Positions 1 through 9,442 of a stretch of 64,000 nucleotides of DNA are shown here, piece after piece. The DNA is from Bacteroidota bacterium (GTDB taxonomy: Bacteria; Bacteroidota; Bacteroidia; Bacteroidales; Lentimicrobiaceae): the NCBI GenBank assembly GCA_023441805.1, contig JAEZNO010000021.1, positions 62,001-126,000 of the forward strand, given 5' to 3'. The translations under genes were made by a program, and so were the position numbers. Position 1 is the first letter of the stretch; each line of letters opens with the position of its first letter. The notes below the pieces were generated by a model, which saw only the letters and a program-made list of their open reading frames with translations, did not search any database and was not told where the DNA came from.

Positions 1-81
1 TCAGAACCGAAAACAAAAAGATACGCATCTTTTGGTCAAAAGTTTAACCCCTCTTACAAAAGGTAAGACTTGGTATAGAGT

Positions 82-184
82 TGACCAAGAGCAATCCAAG
101 AGATGATAGTAGTCGAATTTATTGAATTAACGTCTTACTTGCTACTAAAATCACTTGTATATTACAATTTCAATTACACAAAAA
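82..184 (+). repeat. Dispersed intergenic repeat, copy 1
   Basis: The block at 82-112 matches 27612-27642 at 28 of 31 positions (TGACCAAGA, CAATCCAA, AGATG, TAGTAG in order). A second block at 139-184 matches 27659-27704 (GCTAC, then ATTACA, then ATTACACAAAAA). The spacer between the blocks is less conserved and about 10 bases longer here. Each copy contains TAGTAG followed by CTACTA or CTACCA, so a stem is possible. Both copies lie on the plus strand upstream of a plus-strand gene. Confidence 0.7.
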
Positions 185-315
185 CAAATATATTTTAGTT
201 CCATATCAAAATTCGGCACATGATAGTTGTGATATACCTATACAACAGCCAAATTATTAACATCCTATTGTTGATTAGTAATGAAAAGCAATGAGGATAA
301 ACACTTTTAAGAAAT

Positions 316-323
316 TATCTTTG
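316..323 (+). promoter_or_regulatory. Promoter -7 box upstream of the 909-residue protein
   Basis: TATCTTTG matches the Bacteroidota -7 consensus TAnnTTTG and lies 18 bases before the ATG. No TTTG or TTG is found at the expected 19-base distance upstream, so only the -7 element is supported. Confidence 0.4.
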
Positions 324-341
324 TTACTCAATTTCAGGTAA

Positions 342-3071
342 ATGAAGAACCTACGAATTATAATTACCGTATTGATCACCTCGGTAATTGCAATTTTCAT
401 GGGATCTGCAATCAGATCATACTACCTGTTTCTCAAAGAGCCTGTACTACCGGTATTAAATGCTCACACTGAAGATGCTGCAATACTCATTTCATCAAAA
501 TCTACTTTTAAATTATTCGAATCGGTCAACAATTCATCCTTTGTTGAACTTTTTAATTCAGAATCAAGCACTTATAATCAAATCAATAAGTATCTGGATT
601 CAATTTATCTGAAAAGTAACAAATTGAAGAAACTTATTGAGTCATCTGAAATAGTTTTAGGAATATATCCAAATGGAGAATTTAACAATTGGCTGATTAC
701 ATTGCAAACAGGGAAAACCAGTGGAAGACTAATCCGTTCAGAACTTAACAAAATATTTTCAAATGATACAGTTACCTTCTCAAAGTCACATAATGATATC
801 ACCAGAATTTCCAATCAAAAAGGGAATATCTGGTACTATATTAAAAAGGGCATATTAACTGCATGTAACGACAGCATACTTCTCCATCAAAGCCTTGAAG
901 GTTTGGAGTCAAATAAAAGCCTTGCATCTGATTCATCTTTAGCAAAGCTAGCATTAACCAGAGGAAAGAGAGTTGATGGTAATATTATTATCAATACCCG
1001 AATATTGACTGATGCAATCTGGCCTGGACACGCTCTATTACTTGAAAAAGGTACTCCCTTTGATGGATGGATTTCGTTTGATTTGAATTTTAAAAAGAAT
1101 AGCTTACAGCTTGGTGGCTTTTCCAGCACTTATTCAGCCCATTTATTCAGAGAACAAGAGCCAATTGAAAATCAAAGTTATTTAGATTACCCGGGGAAAA
1201 CAACATTGGGGATAACATTAGCACTGAGTGATATTGCTTCATATAGCTCCCATTTTCTGAATAAAGACACACTACATGTTAAAGGTTATGACAAAACTAT
1301 AAAAGAAGAAACCATAGAAATTTTTAAGCCAAAAGACCATATTAAATCATGGATTGGCAATTCTGTGAGTCTAATATTTACTAATGATTATTTCAGCAAT
1401 AACCATACCGGACAGTTAGTTATGATAGACTGTCGGGACAAAGATAGTGCAGCATGGTATTTAAAACCATTTATTGAGCCAATAAATGATTCAGTAGGAA
1501 AGTTACACTACCATAATTTGGCAACTGATTTATTTGGTAGTGCATTCAATATGAGAGGCACTTTATACTACATGATCTCGAAAAATTATGTAAATATTTC
1601 AGCTGATAAAAATCTATTATCTGCGGGTACAAAACAAACAAACACCCGTATGAAAGATATTGAAACAGCGAAAGAGAATGTCGGGAATAAATCAACTATT
1701 TCAGTGTTGATACGCCCTGAAAGTGTTGCTAAGTGGCTAAAAAATAATCAAACAAATAAGTGTCTTTTATCTTTTCTTAGCCGGCAATCCTCAATTGGAT
1801 TTCAATATAATGCAGGGCAATCACTAGAATATACACATGCATGGATTTATCCCAATATCAAATCGAAAGCACTTTATGCAGAAAGTGAATTGGCAAGGCC
1901 TAAACCACAAGATGTCATGTTACTTGATTCTGACCAGGCAGGTTCAGTAAATAAGGATACTATTCAAGATTTGAGTGAAACTTCATCTTCTTTATCAGCG
2001 AATGTACAGCTGCAAAACAGAAAAGAAATAGATTTAAAATCATCTGTACAATCCTCATTTATAGTCAATGGACCCAATAAAAAGGAAAAATATATTGCTG
2101 TTATCACGGAAAGAGGTGAATTAATTATTGTTGACAGTGATGGAAAGAAGCAACTAAGCTTCAAACCCAAAGAACCCCTTATCACTAAAGTTGAGGTGAT
2201 AGATTTGAATAATGACGGACGGTATGAGTATCTGGTTGCAAGCAAGGATTTTCTTTATCATCTTGATTCAAAAGGAAAAATCACAGGTGCAGGTCCAATT
2301 AAATTACCTTCGCCTCTTAAAGGAGCATTCTCTGTATTTGATTATGATTCAAAAAGTGATTACAGAGTACTTTATGTAGGTATCGATAACAAAATTTACA
2401 ATGTTACAATTAAGGGGACTGAGTTACCTGATTGGCGAAAACCTTCTGTTTCGGGTGCAGGTAAAATAAGTTTCCACCGAACGAATGGAAGAGATTATCT
2501 AATTTATCAACATGACAATCAAATCAAGATTTTCGATCGAAGAGGAAGAGAACGAATAGAGTTAAATAAAGAAATACTGATCTCAAAGAATAGTAAGATT
2601 TATCAAAATAAAACCAATAGCAAGGGCATCTTTCTTTCTTCTTCAAAGAAAGGTGAGTTGCTATATATTAACCAGGATGGAAAAATTAGTAAAACTGTTT
2701 TTGGAGATTTCAATGATGATCCATACTTCACTTACTATGATTTCGACGCAGATGGTTCAATGGACTTTATCTATACAGATCACAGTAAGATCATAATTTA
2801 CAATAGGTTAAAGGAAGTTATAACCAGTAAAAAAGGTAATTACGGTAACCCATTTTTCTATGCTTCTTCATCAACTGATAACTGGCTATTTACAAGAGAA
2901 GTTAAATCGAAAGAAGTTATTGCATTGCATAACAAAGGTAAGGCCCTTAATATGAGCCCTTTACACTCTGATACTGATCCTATTGTATTTAATCCGGGGG
3001 GTAGCAAAAAAGAAGTACTGGTAACTTCACAAAAGGATAAATTGGTGTTGACTTTTCTGGAAAATATATAA
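342..3071 (+). CDS. Membrane-anchored protein with C-terminal beta-propeller-like repeats
   Basis: This 909-residue protein has one N-terminal membrane segment (about residues 5-27) and the rest is probably periplasmic. The N-terminal two thirds resemble the DUF3352-type proteins of Bacteroidota, which lack a known function. From about residue 590 onward there are repeated calcium-loop-like motifs (DLNNDGRYEY near 619, DFDADGSMDF near 800) and blades alternating with short 'NQDGK' or 'DSKGK' turns, as in FG-GAP/VCBS or PQQ-like propellers. The gene stands alone, and a strong hairpin terminator follows at once. It may be a scaffold or a ligand-binding surface; no catalytic motif is visible. 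The family assignment of the N-terminal part is tentative. Confidence 0.75.
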   Translation: MKNLRIIITVLITSVIAIFMGSAIRSYYLFLKEPVLPVLNAHTEDAAILISSKSTFKLFESVNNSSFVELFNSESSTYNQINKYLDSIYLKSNKLKKLIESSEIVLGIYPNGEFNNWLITLQTGKTSGRLIRSELNKIFSNDTVTFSKSHNDITRISNQKGNIWYYIKKGILTACNDSILLHQSLEGLESNKSLASDSSLAKLALTRGKRVDGNIIINTRILTDAIWPGHALLLEKGTPFDGWISFDLNFKKNSLQLGGFSSTYSAHLFREQEPIENQSYLDYPGKTTLGITLALSDIASYSSHFLNKDTLHVKGYDKTIKEETIEIFKPKDHIKSWIGNSVSLIFTNDYFSNNHTGQLVMIDCRDKDSAAWYLKPFIEPINDSVGKLHYHNLATDLFGSAFNMRGTLYYMISKNYVNISADKNLLSAGTKQTNTRMKDIETAKENVGNKSTISVLIRPESVAKWLKNNQTNKCLLSFLSRQSSIGFQYNAGQSLEYTHAWIYPNIKSKALYAESELARPKPQDVMLLDSDQAGSVNKDTIQDLSETSSSLSANVQLQNRKEIDLKSSVQSSFIVNGPNKKEKYIAVITERGELIIVDSDGKKQLSFKPKEPLITKVEVIDLNNDGRYEYLVASKDFLYHLDSKGKITGAGPIKLPSPLKGAFSVFDYDSKSDYRVLYVGIDNKIYNVTIKGTELPDWRKPSVSGAGKISFHRTNGRDYLIYQHDNQIKIFDRRGRERIELNKEILISKNSKIYQNKTNSKGIFLSSSKKGELLYINQDGKISKTVFGDFNDDPYFTYYDFDADGSMDFIYTDHSKIIIYNRLKEVITSKKGNYGNPFFYASSSTDNWLFTREVKSKEVIALHNKGKALNMSPLHSDTDPIVFNPGGSKKEVLVTSQKDKLVLTFLENI

Positions 3072-3079
3072 AGTTTACA

Positions 3080-3112
3080 ACAAAAATGGTTGCTATCAAC
3101 AACCATTTTTGT
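3080..3112 (+). terminator. Hairpin terminator after the 909-residue protein
   Basis: A perfect 13-bp inverted repeat (ACAAAAATGGTTG and CAACCATTTTTGT, arms 3080-3092 and 3100-3112) with a 7-base loop starts 9 bases after the stop codon. The arm carries its own T-run, as expected for an intrinsic terminator that could work in both directions. Confidence 0.8.
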
Positions 3113-3264
3113 ACCAATCTATTAACCTAATCAACCTACTAATAATAATAACCACTGTGATTGCGGGTATTGCCGGTAACCGCTATCTACTAATTGAACG
3201 TGGTCCACATATATAAATCACAAAAATGACAAAAAGTAATGCCCCCTGGTGAATAAATATACTT

Positions 3265-4254
3265 TTATTGTGCAACACTTCCTTTGAGATAAATTGTTGT
3301 ACCGGCTTCAGGATCATGCCCTTGGATTATACCATTTCGTTTATATAAAGCTTTTAACTTAATTCCATACAACTGTGAAATATCTCGCATCGTTTCGCCT
3401 TTCTTGACAACGTGATATTCAATTGTGCTCTTTTTCTTTTTAGGCTCGATATAAATTATAGAACCGGGTCTGATTTTCTCTGATTTACCAAGTTCATTAT
3501 ATTGCAGAATCTGGAATGTGTGCACATTAACATCATCAGCTATCTTTTGTGCATTGTCACCTTCCTTTGAAATAATCAATCTTACACCATTATTTATGTA
3601 AACACTTCTATTTCCATTAGCCACTTCTACATATTTGAAGTTTCTGCTAACTGAGGCATCTTCTTTAGGGGACATCCTGAATACCGGATCAATTTCTTCA
3701 GATTTATCAGCTAATAATTGCTCAGGTATTTCTCCACTGTCGAAGAGATAGAGCTGATTTTCCTCAATAATTCTGATCAGCATTTCAGCATATTTAGGAT
3801 TAGTGGCATAACCTGCAGATTTCAAACCGTGTGCCCACCCTTTATAATCTTTTATATCAAGTGTGAATAGATTCGCATATCTTGGTCTGGATGTTAAGAA
3901 ATACGAGTGATCATTGAATGATTCTTCAGCAGTTGCATATTTTCTGAAACACTCTCCTTTTTCATCATCATCATAAGTATAAGTCATCCCTGTCCATTCT
4001 TTGTGACATTTTATTCCGAAGTGGTTATTTGCCTCAACAGTAAGCGGTGAAGTACCACATCCTGATTCCAGGATTCCCTGTGCAAGAGTTATACTGGCTG
4101 GTATCTTATACTCATACATTTTTTTTATCGCAATATCTTTGTATTTGTTGATATAATCGAGGTAGTTAGGCCTGGGATCAACGCGTTGAGCTAAAGACAT
4201 TAAAGGGCAGAAGATCAACAAGATGTAAAATGTTTTTGAAATGAATCGAGTCAT
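3265..4254 (-). CDS. Secreted glucosaminidase with LysM domains
   Basis: This is a peptidoglycan hydrolase predicted to cleave beta-1,4 bonds of the glycan strand. It has a signal peptide (residues 1-22, ending LAQ), a glucosaminidase domain (GH73/LYZ2 type, about 35-170) with the probable catalytic glutamate in QGILESG (Glu63), and the family motif NNHFGIKCH. The C-terminus has one degenerate and one clear LysM domain (about 222-272 and 278-326; the second begins YHVVKKGETM). At 329 residues it matches Bacteroidota homologues annotated as mannosyl-glycoprotein endo-beta-N-acetylglucosaminidase-like. It is transcribed divergently from the two-component system at 4374, which could regulate cell-wall turnover, although that link is only positional. 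Confidence 0.92.
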   Translation of the reverse strand: MTRFISKTFYILLIFCPLMSLAQRVDPRPNYLDYINKYKDIAIKKMYEYKIPASITLAQGILESGCGTSPLTVEANNHFGIKCHKEWTGMTYTYDDDEKGECFRKYATAEESFNDHSYFLTSRPRYANLFTLDIKDYKGWAHGLKSAGYATNPKYAEMLIRIIEENQLYLFDSGEIPEQLLADKSEEIDPVFRMSPKEDASVSRNFKYVEVANGNRSVYINNGVRLIISKEGDNAQKIADDVNVHTFQILQYNELGKSEKIRPGSIIYIEPKKKKSTIEYHVVKKGETMRDISQLYGIKLKALYKRNGIIQGHDPEAGTTIYLKGSVAQ

Positions 4255-4277
4255 ATTTCCCGTTAGATAATTATTGA

Positions 4278-4307
4278 CAAAGATAGATAACCGAAAATAA
4301 TGATCAA
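4278..4307 (-). promoter_or_regulatory. Promoter of the glucosaminidase gene
   Basis: Read on the minus strand, TTG (4307-4305), 19 bases, then TATCTTTG (4285-4278) matches the Bacteroidota housekeeping promoter with ideal spacing. It lies 24 bases upstream of the ATG. Confidence 0.7.
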
Positions 4308-4373
4308 CACAATAGCGTAAGGATGCGTTAAATTGTTTAATTTAGTGCTGCAAACGATTATAACTCTAAGCAA

Positions 4374-5081
4374 ATGCCAAATCCCAGGATCCTAATTGTT
4401 GAAGACCATGTTAAAGTGGCAGATTCCATTAGTAAAGGATTAGAAGAAAATGGATTTAAGACAGATGTTGCATATGATGGGTTCATAGGCAAAAGACTTG
4501 CCGATACAAATGACTATAATCTAATAATACTCGATATCAATTTGCCATTGCTTAATGGGTATGAATTGAGCGCAGAGATAAGAAAGAAAGACCCGCTGGT
4601 TCCAATAGTAATGTTAACAGCATTAGGTAGTACTGAAGACAAGCTTATAGGTTTTGAAAAAGGTGCCGATGACTATATTGTAAAACCATTCGAATTCAGA
4701 GAATTATTAGCTCGCATCAAAGTACTTTTAAAAAGAGTTTCTACTAACCGGAAAAGTCAAACTATTCTTCGTGTTTCCGATCTTGAGTTGGATACTGAAA
4801 GCAAGACTGTAAAAAGAGGAAATGACTATATAGATCTTACAGCAAAAGAGTTCTCACTCCTGGAATATTTAGTGCGAAACACCGGAAAAGTGATCTCAAA
4901 GTCTGATATTGCAGAAAAAATATGGAATATCAACTTTGACACTGGTACAAATGTGATTGAAGTTTATGTAAATTTCCTTCGCAAAAAGATAGATAAAAAC
5001 TATCCCGTAAAACTAATTCATACACAAATAGGAATGGGATATGTGCTAAAAGAATTGCCAGGTAATGCAGATTCGAAATAA
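4374..5081 (+). CDS. OmpR-family response regulator
   Basis: This is a two-component DNA-binding regulator of 235 residues. The receiver domain (about 1-120) is complete: acidic pair Glu10/Asp11, phospho-acceptor Asp54 in LIILDINLP, the Thr82 switch residue, and Lys104 in YIVKPFEF. A winged-helix effector domain (about 130-228) ends in the typical IGMGYVLK. The stop overlaps the start of the histidine kinase gene by 17 bases, so the two are a translationally coupled pair. The regulated genes are unknown; the divergent glucosaminidase is the closest candidate. Confidence 0.95.
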   Translation: MPNPRILIVEDHVKVADSISKGLEENGFKTDVAYDGFIGKRLADTNDYNLIILDINLPLLNGYELSAEIRKKDPLVPIVMLTALGSTEDKLIGFEKGADDYIVKPFEFRELLARIKVLLKRVSTNRKSQTILRVSDLELDTESKTVKRGNDYIDLTAKEFSLLEYLVRNTGKVISKSDIAEKIWNINFDTGTNVIEVYVNFLRKKIDKNYPVKLIHTQIGMGYVLKELPGNADSK

Positions 5082-6444
5082 ACTAACCCTTCGCTTTGCC
5101 GCCCTTGCCGGGAGTGTACTCTTCGTATTTTCCATCCTGATTTATGGACTTTCAGCTAATTATAGAAAACATGAATTTGATCAACGTCTAAAAGAACGAG
5201 CTGTTAATACAGCTAAATTGCTGATTGATGTTAAAGAAATTGACAATGAATTATTAAGGATTATTGACAGTACAAACTATAGCGTAACCCTCATCGGAAG
5301 TGAAGTCATTGTAATTGACTATTTTAAGAAACGACAAGTCTATGCAACAGTTGACTCTTCAAGCATTCAAATTGATGAAAATCTCCTTACAAAAATCCGT
5401 AATGAAGGTGAATACTCATTTAATCAGGGTGGCAGAGAAGCTTTAGGATTTCTATACAGCAATGATTTTCGCAGGTTTATTGTGGTATCATCTGCAATTG
5501 ATATCTATGGGATGACCAAAATGCAAAATCTTTTTTGGGTTTTGACGATTGGTTTTATTGGATCGATGGTAGCAATTATATTAATTGGGCGGTATTTTGC
5601 AAAGCAAGCTCTAAAACCTATCATAAAAGTAATCTCAGAAGTGTCATCAATCAGCCCTAGTGATTTGAGCCAAAGAGTACATGAAGGAAACGGTAATGAT
5701 GAAATTGCAAGACTGGCAATTACATTCAATAAAATGTTGCAACGTATTGAGACAGCATTCAAAATGCAGAGGAGTTTTGTTTCAAATGCTTCGCATGAGT
5801 TGAGGACACCTTTGGCTTCAATTACCAGTCAAATTGAGGTAGTTTTAATGAAATCGAGAAAAGAATCAGAATACAGGGAAGTGTTACAATCGTTACTTGA
5901 TGATGCTCGCGGTCTGACAAATCTCACGAACAACCTTTTAGAAATTGCACGTTCGGAGCAGGATATAGGGACCATGAAAATTGAAAAGGTCAGGTTAGAT
6001 GAACTCCTTCTTGAAACACAGTCAGAATTATCACTGTTGCACCCTTCACAAGTCATTGAAGTCGAAATAGAAGATAACACAAATGACGATCACCCAGATC
6101 TTTCGATTATGGGTAATGAAAATCTTCTAAAACTCATTTTCATAAATCTAATAGACAACGGATGGAAATTTTCTGATAATAAACCTGTCAGAGTGACAAT
6201 AAATTACGGTAACGATTCAGTTAAATTAAGCTTTGAAGATCAAGGCATTGGAATCCCACCAGAGGATATCCAACATATTTTTGAACCATTCTACAGGGCT
6301 CAAAATGCTCAGGATAAGAAAGGACATGGTATTGGGTTATCCTTGATAGAGAAAATTATTAAGCTTCACTCAGGTGGGTTAGAGGTACATTCAACTGTTG
6401 GGAAAGGCACCATAATTCATGTAACTCTTCCTTACTACCTTTAG
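5065..6444 (+). CDS. Sensor histidine kinase
   Basis: This is the partner of the upstream response regulator. It has 459 residues with two membrane helices (about 13-30 and 152-174) bracketing a periplasmic sensor region of some 120 residues. A HAMP linker follows, then a HisKA domain with phospho-acceptor His244 in SNASHELRTPLASI, and a HATPase domain with N box (FINLIDNGWKFS), G1 (DQGIGIPPED), F (EPFYRA) and G2 (GHGIGLSL) boxes. All motifs needed for kinase activity are present. No ligand can be inferred from the sensor domain. The gene overlaps the regulator by 17 bases and is followed 33 bases later by rsmG. Confidence 0.95.
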   Translation: MQIRNKLTLRFAALAGSVLFVFSILIYGLSANYRKHEFDQRLKERAVNTAKLLIDVKEIDNELLRIIDSTNYSVTLIGSEVIVIDYFKKRQVYATVDSSSIQIDENLLTKIRNEGEYSFNQGGREALGFLYSNDFRRFIVVSSAIDIYGMTKMQNLFWVLTIGFIGSMVAIILIGRYFAKQALKPIIKVISEVSSISPSDLSQRVHEGNGNDEIARLAITFNKMLQRIETAFKMQRSFVSNASHELRTPLASITSQIEVVLMKSRKESEYREVLQSLLDDARGLTNLTNNLLEIARSEQDIGTMKIEKVRLDELLLETQSELSLLHPSQVIEVEIEDNTNDDHPDLSIMGNENLLKLIFINLIDNGWKFSDNKPVRVTINYGNDSVKLSFEDQGIGIPPEDIQHIFEPFYRAQNAQDKKGHGIGLSLIEKIIKLHSGGLEVHSTVGKGTIIHVTLPYYL

Positions 6445-6477
6445 TCAAAAAAACACAAATATTTCTGATATACTTTC

Positions 6478-7098
6478 ATGGAGATCATTACAAAATACTT
6501 TCCTGATTTGAATCATAATCAAATCCAACAAATCAATAGCCTGGGGGATCTATATACAGAGTGGAATAAGGCAATTAACGTGATTTCCCGAAAGGACATT
6601 GAGAACTTATATGTGAATCACGTATTACACTCGCTTTCAATAGCAAAGATAATCAAGTTCGCCGATGGGACTTCAATTATTGATGTTGGAACCGGGGGTG
6701 GATTTCCCGGTATACCACTAGCGATCGTTTTCCCGGAAGTGAGTTTTCACCTTGTTGATTCAATAGGTAAAAAAATAAAAGTCGTAACTGAAATCAGTAA
6801 AGAGTTGGGGTTAGAAAATGTGACAGCTTCACAAAGCCGAATTGAAGATATAAGCTTCAAATACGATTTTATTGTAAGCAGGGCAATGACAAATCTTCCA
6901 GATTTTGTTAAAGTAACAAGAAAGAACATTACCAAGAGATCCATTAACCCACTTCATAATGGCATATTATATCTTAAAGGAGGCGATATCCAGGATGAAA
7001 TTAGAAATACCGGCTTAAAAAGTATGGTTTATAACATAAGTGATTACTATACTGAACCGTTTTTTCAGACTAAACATTTGATTCACTTATGGTTATAA
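6478..7098 (+). CDS. rsmG: 16S rRNA (guanine527-N7)-methyltransferase RsmG
   Basis: It methylates N7 of G527 in 16S rRNA using S-adenosylmethionine. At 206 residues it has the usual length. The SAM-binding motif I reads DVGTGGGFPGIPLAI (about 65-79), followed by the family signature LVDSIGKKIKVV and the SRAMTNL motif. The start ATG lies 33 bases after the histidine kinase stop, so it may be co-transcribed with the two-component genes. The sequence looks intact. Confidence 0.95.
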   Translation: MEIITKYFPDLNHNQIQQINSLGDLYTEWNKAINVISRKDIENLYVNHVLHSLSIAKIIKFADGTSIIDVGTGGGFPGIPLAIVFPEVSFHLVDSIGKKIKVVTEISKELGLENVTASQSRIEDISFKYDFIVSRAMTNLPDFVKVTRKNITKRSINPLHNGILYLKGGDIQDEIRNTGLKSMVYNISDYYTEPFFQTKHLIHLWL

Positions 7099-7177
7099 TA
7101 AATATGCCGATTGGTTAACTTTTTGTAATTTTAACCACTATTAAGAATTATCAAATATCATTTAAAATATACTTATT

Positions 7178-8650
7178 ATGAGCAATCAGATTTTAAGCCT
7201 TAATCCTAATGCAGTTTGGAAACACTTCCATAGTCTGACACAAATTCCGAGGCCATCTAAGAAAGAAACTAAGATTATAGAATTCATGAAGGATTTCGGT
7301 GAATCACTTGGTTTGGAGACTATAGTTGATTCAGTTGGAAATGTTATCATCAGAAAACCGGCAACCCCAGGAATGGAAGACAGAAAAGGTGTTATTCTTC
7401 AATCACACCTTGACATGGTACCTCAGAAAAATAGTGATAAAATTCACGATTTTGAAAAAGATCCAATTGAGACAATCATTGATAACGGCTGGGTAAGAGC
7501 TAATGGAACCACTTTAGGAGCTGATAATGGAATGGGTGTTGCTGCTATAATGGCAGTATTAGAATCTAAAGATATTGCACATGGACCTGTTGAAGCACTA
7601 TTTACTATTGATGAAGAAACCGGTATGACCGGTGCTTTTCAGTTAAAGCCAGGATTATTGCATGGAGACATATTGCTTAATCTTGATTCAGAGGATGAAG
7701 GTGAGCTTTATTTCGGTTGTGCAGGAGGGATTGACGGAAATTTCACATTCCCATTTAAAAAAGAAAACACTGAAAATAATACTGTCGCTCTGAAAGTTAG
7801 TGTTACCGGTTTAAAAGGCGGACATTCTGGGCTTGATATTAGTTTAGGCAGAGGAAATTCATGCAAGATTTTAACTCGGTTAGTATGGCATGGTGTTAAA
7901 GATCATGGCCTCAGGCTATCATATATTGAGGCAGGTAATATGCGTAACGCAATCCCTCGTGAAGGTTATGCAATTATTACACTTCCAGCTGGTGAAAAGA
8001 GTAAATATATTCAGTGTATAAATGAACTCTCTAATTCAATTAAAGCAGAGCTTTCGGTAACTGAGCCAGGATTAAATATTTCAATCACAGAAACAGAAAT
8101 GCCTGAATATCTGATGGACGGTGATACACAAAACAGGATGCTGAGAGCAGTTTATGGGTGTCCAAGTGGAGTTATTCGCATGAGTGATGCCATGGTAGGG
8201 TTAGTTGAAACATCAACCAATCTTTCAATTATCAGCACTGAAAAAGATCAAATAGTAATTAGATGTCTATTACGTAGTTCAGTAAATTCTGCAAAAGCCG
8301 ACTTAGCAATTATGATGGGCTCAATTTTTGAACTTGCCGGTGCAAACGTACTCTTTGAAGGTGAATATCCCGGATGGAAGCCTAATCCTGAATCTCCTAT
8401 TCTAAAGACAATGCAGAATGTCTATAATCAACGTTTCGGTAAAGTACCTGAAATAAAAGCTATTCATGCAGGTCTTGAGTGTGGTTTACTTGGAGCTGTT
8501 TATCCCAATTGGGATATGATTTCTTTTGGGCCAACTATTCGTTCCCCACACTCACCGGATGAGAAAGTTAATATTGATTCAGTTGAGAAATTCTGGATCT
8601 ATCTTACTGAAACTCTTAAGAATATTCCTGAAAAATCAGTAATAGCTTAA
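7178..8650 (+). CDS. pepD: Aminoacyl-histidine dipeptidase (beta-Ala-His dipeptidase)
   Basis: This is an M20-family metallodipeptidase, 490 residues, acting in the cytosol on dipeptides such as carnosine-like X-His. The metal-binding motifs are visible: SHLDMVPQ (His near residue 78), LGADNGMGVA (Asp near 115), IDEETGMTGA (catalytic and ligand Glu pair near 148), and the late AIHAGLECG histidine. The dimerisation/lid domain (about 205-370) contains the GLKGGHSGLDI motif. The gene appears monocistronic and is closed by a very strong hairpin. No signal peptide is present. Confidence 0.95.
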   Translation: MSNQILSLNPNAVWKHFHSLTQIPRPSKKETKIIEFMKDFGESLGLETIVDSVGNVIIRKPATPGMEDRKGVILQSHLDMVPQKNSDKIHDFEKDPIETIIDNGWVRANGTTLGADNGMGVAAIMAVLESKDIAHGPVEALFTIDEETGMTGAFQLKPGLLHGDILLNLDSEDEGELYFGCAGGIDGNFTFPFKKENTENNTVALKVSVTGLKGGHSGLDISLGRGNSCKILTRLVWHGVKDHGLRLSYIEAGNMRNAIPREGYAIITLPAGEKSKYIQCINELSNSIKAELSVTEPGLNISITETEMPEYLMDGDTQNRMLRAVYGCPSGVIRMSDAMVGLVETSTNLSIISTEKDQIVIRCLLRSSVNSAKADLAIMMGSIFELAGANVLFEGEYPGWKPNPESPILKTMQNVYNQRFGKVPEIKAIHAGLECGLLGAVYPNWDMISFGPTIRSPHSPDEKVNIDSVEKFWIYLTETLKNIPEKSVIA

Positions 8651-8667
8651 ATATCAGTATACTTTGA

Positions 8668-8716
8668 TGAAAATAAAATGAGGCTTTCGCTACCCGACAG
8701 CCTCATTTTATTTTCA
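8668..8716 (+). terminator. Strong hairpin terminator after pepD
   Basis: This is a perfect 18-bp inverted repeat (arms 8668-8685 and 8699-8716) with a 13-base loop. The distal arm ends in T-rich sequence. It lies 17 bases after the pepD stop. Confidence 0.85.
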
Positions 8717-8793
8717 TTTTGAGAGATTATACAAGTCAATTATACCTCACCAGGTGACTACTTAAACATTGTGTGAAATATTTACAAATATAG

Positions 8794-8824
8794 TTTGGAT
8801 GTAACAGATAAGTTTATATCTTTG
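8794..8824 (+). promoter_or_regulatory. Consensus promoter of rpmH
   Basis: TTTG (8794-8797), exactly 19 bases, then TATCTTTG (8817-8824) is a perfect match to the Bacteroidota sigma-70-type promoter. The ATG of rpmH is 20 bases downstream, so the 5' leader is short. It is the best promoter in the window. Confidence 0.85.
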
Positions 8825-8844
8825 CAGTCCTAAAAATTACAAAC

Positions 8845-9003
8845 ATGAGCAAGAGAACATTTCAGCCGTCACAGAGGAAAAGGAGAAACAAACATGGTTT
8901 CCGCGAACGTATGTCTACCGCCAATGGCCGTAGGGTTCTTGCAGCACGTAGAGCAAAAGGTAGAAAGAAATTAACTGTATCAGACGAGAAAAGAAGCAAA
9001 TAA
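8845..9003 (+). CDS. rpmH: 50S ribosomal protein L34
   Basis: This 52-residue basic protein of the large ribosomal subunit begins MSKRTFQPSQRKRRNKHGFR, the L34 signature, and continues with RMSTANGRRVLAARRAKGR. The C-terminal extension KLTVSDEKRSK is typical for Bacteroidota. It has its own consensus promoter and a terminator. In many bacteria rpmH sits beside rnpA and near the origin, but neither rnpA nor dnaA is nearby here. Confidence 0.97.
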   Translation: MSKRTFQPSQRKRRNKHGFRERMSTANGRRVLAARRAKGRKKLTVSDEKRSK

Positions 9004-9037
9004 TACTTAATTGTTCGCTCTTACTGAACAACATATG

Positions 9038-9067
9038 AAAGGAGATAATTAAACGTTATCTCCTTTT
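9038..9067 (+). terminator. Terminator after rpmH
   Basis: An 11-bp perfect stem (AAAGGAGATAA and TTATCTCCTTT, arms 9038-9048 and 9056-9066) with a 7-base loop and a following T run lies 35 bases after the rpmH stop. Confidence 0.85.
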
Positions 9068-9160
9068 GTTGTATAACTCCATTTGGTGATTAACTCATCA
9101 ATATTATCTAAAAACCACTAACTTCGCACAATAGTAAGCGCATTCCTAAGATAATATACT

Positions 9161-9442
9161 ATGTCAGGATTACTTGAAATACTACTAATAATTTTAGCTC
9201 TATATATAACTTTAAAGCTGTTCGTCATTTACATCGCTCCCTGGCTGCTTAGATATTACATTAGTCATTTGCAAAAAAAATTCTACGGACAAAAGTCTGA
9301 TAATTCTCAATCTAGAAATCAGGAAGGGAAAGTGACAATTCACAGGATGAAGGGGAATAAGGATAATGACATACCTAAAGATTTAGGCGACTATATTGAT
9401 TATGAAGAAATAAGTAACAATCAAAAACCAACCAATGAATAA
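9161..9442 (+). CDS. DUF4834 family small membrane protein
   Basis: This 93-residue protein has one N-terminal membrane helix (about residues 4-30) followed by a polar, charged tail. The tail ends in the motif DIPKDLGDYIDYEEI that marks the DUF4834 family of Bacteroidota. The function is unknown. Its stop overlaps the start of the YfhO-type gene by 8 bases, which suggests coupled translation and perhaps a shared envelope role. Confidence 0.85.
   Translation: MSGLLEILLIILALYITLKLFVIYIAPWLLRYYISHLQKKFYGQKSDNSQSRNQEGKVTIHRMKGNKDNDIPKDLGDYIDYEEISNNQKPTNE

Larger units (their letters stand above)
1..341. other. Non-coding left end with one copy of a dispersed repeat
   Basis: No credible gene is visible in this 341-base stretch. 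It holds one copy of an intergenic repeat (82-184) whose second copy lies upstream of msrA, and a promoter -7-like box just before the first gene. The remainder is AT-rich and featureless to my eye. Confidence 0.6.

Noticed and set aside
8668..9067. Possible replication origin near rpmH
   Set aside because: rpmH often lies close to oriC, but there is no dnaA, rnpA or cluster of DnaA boxes here; the inverted repeats are transcription terminators.
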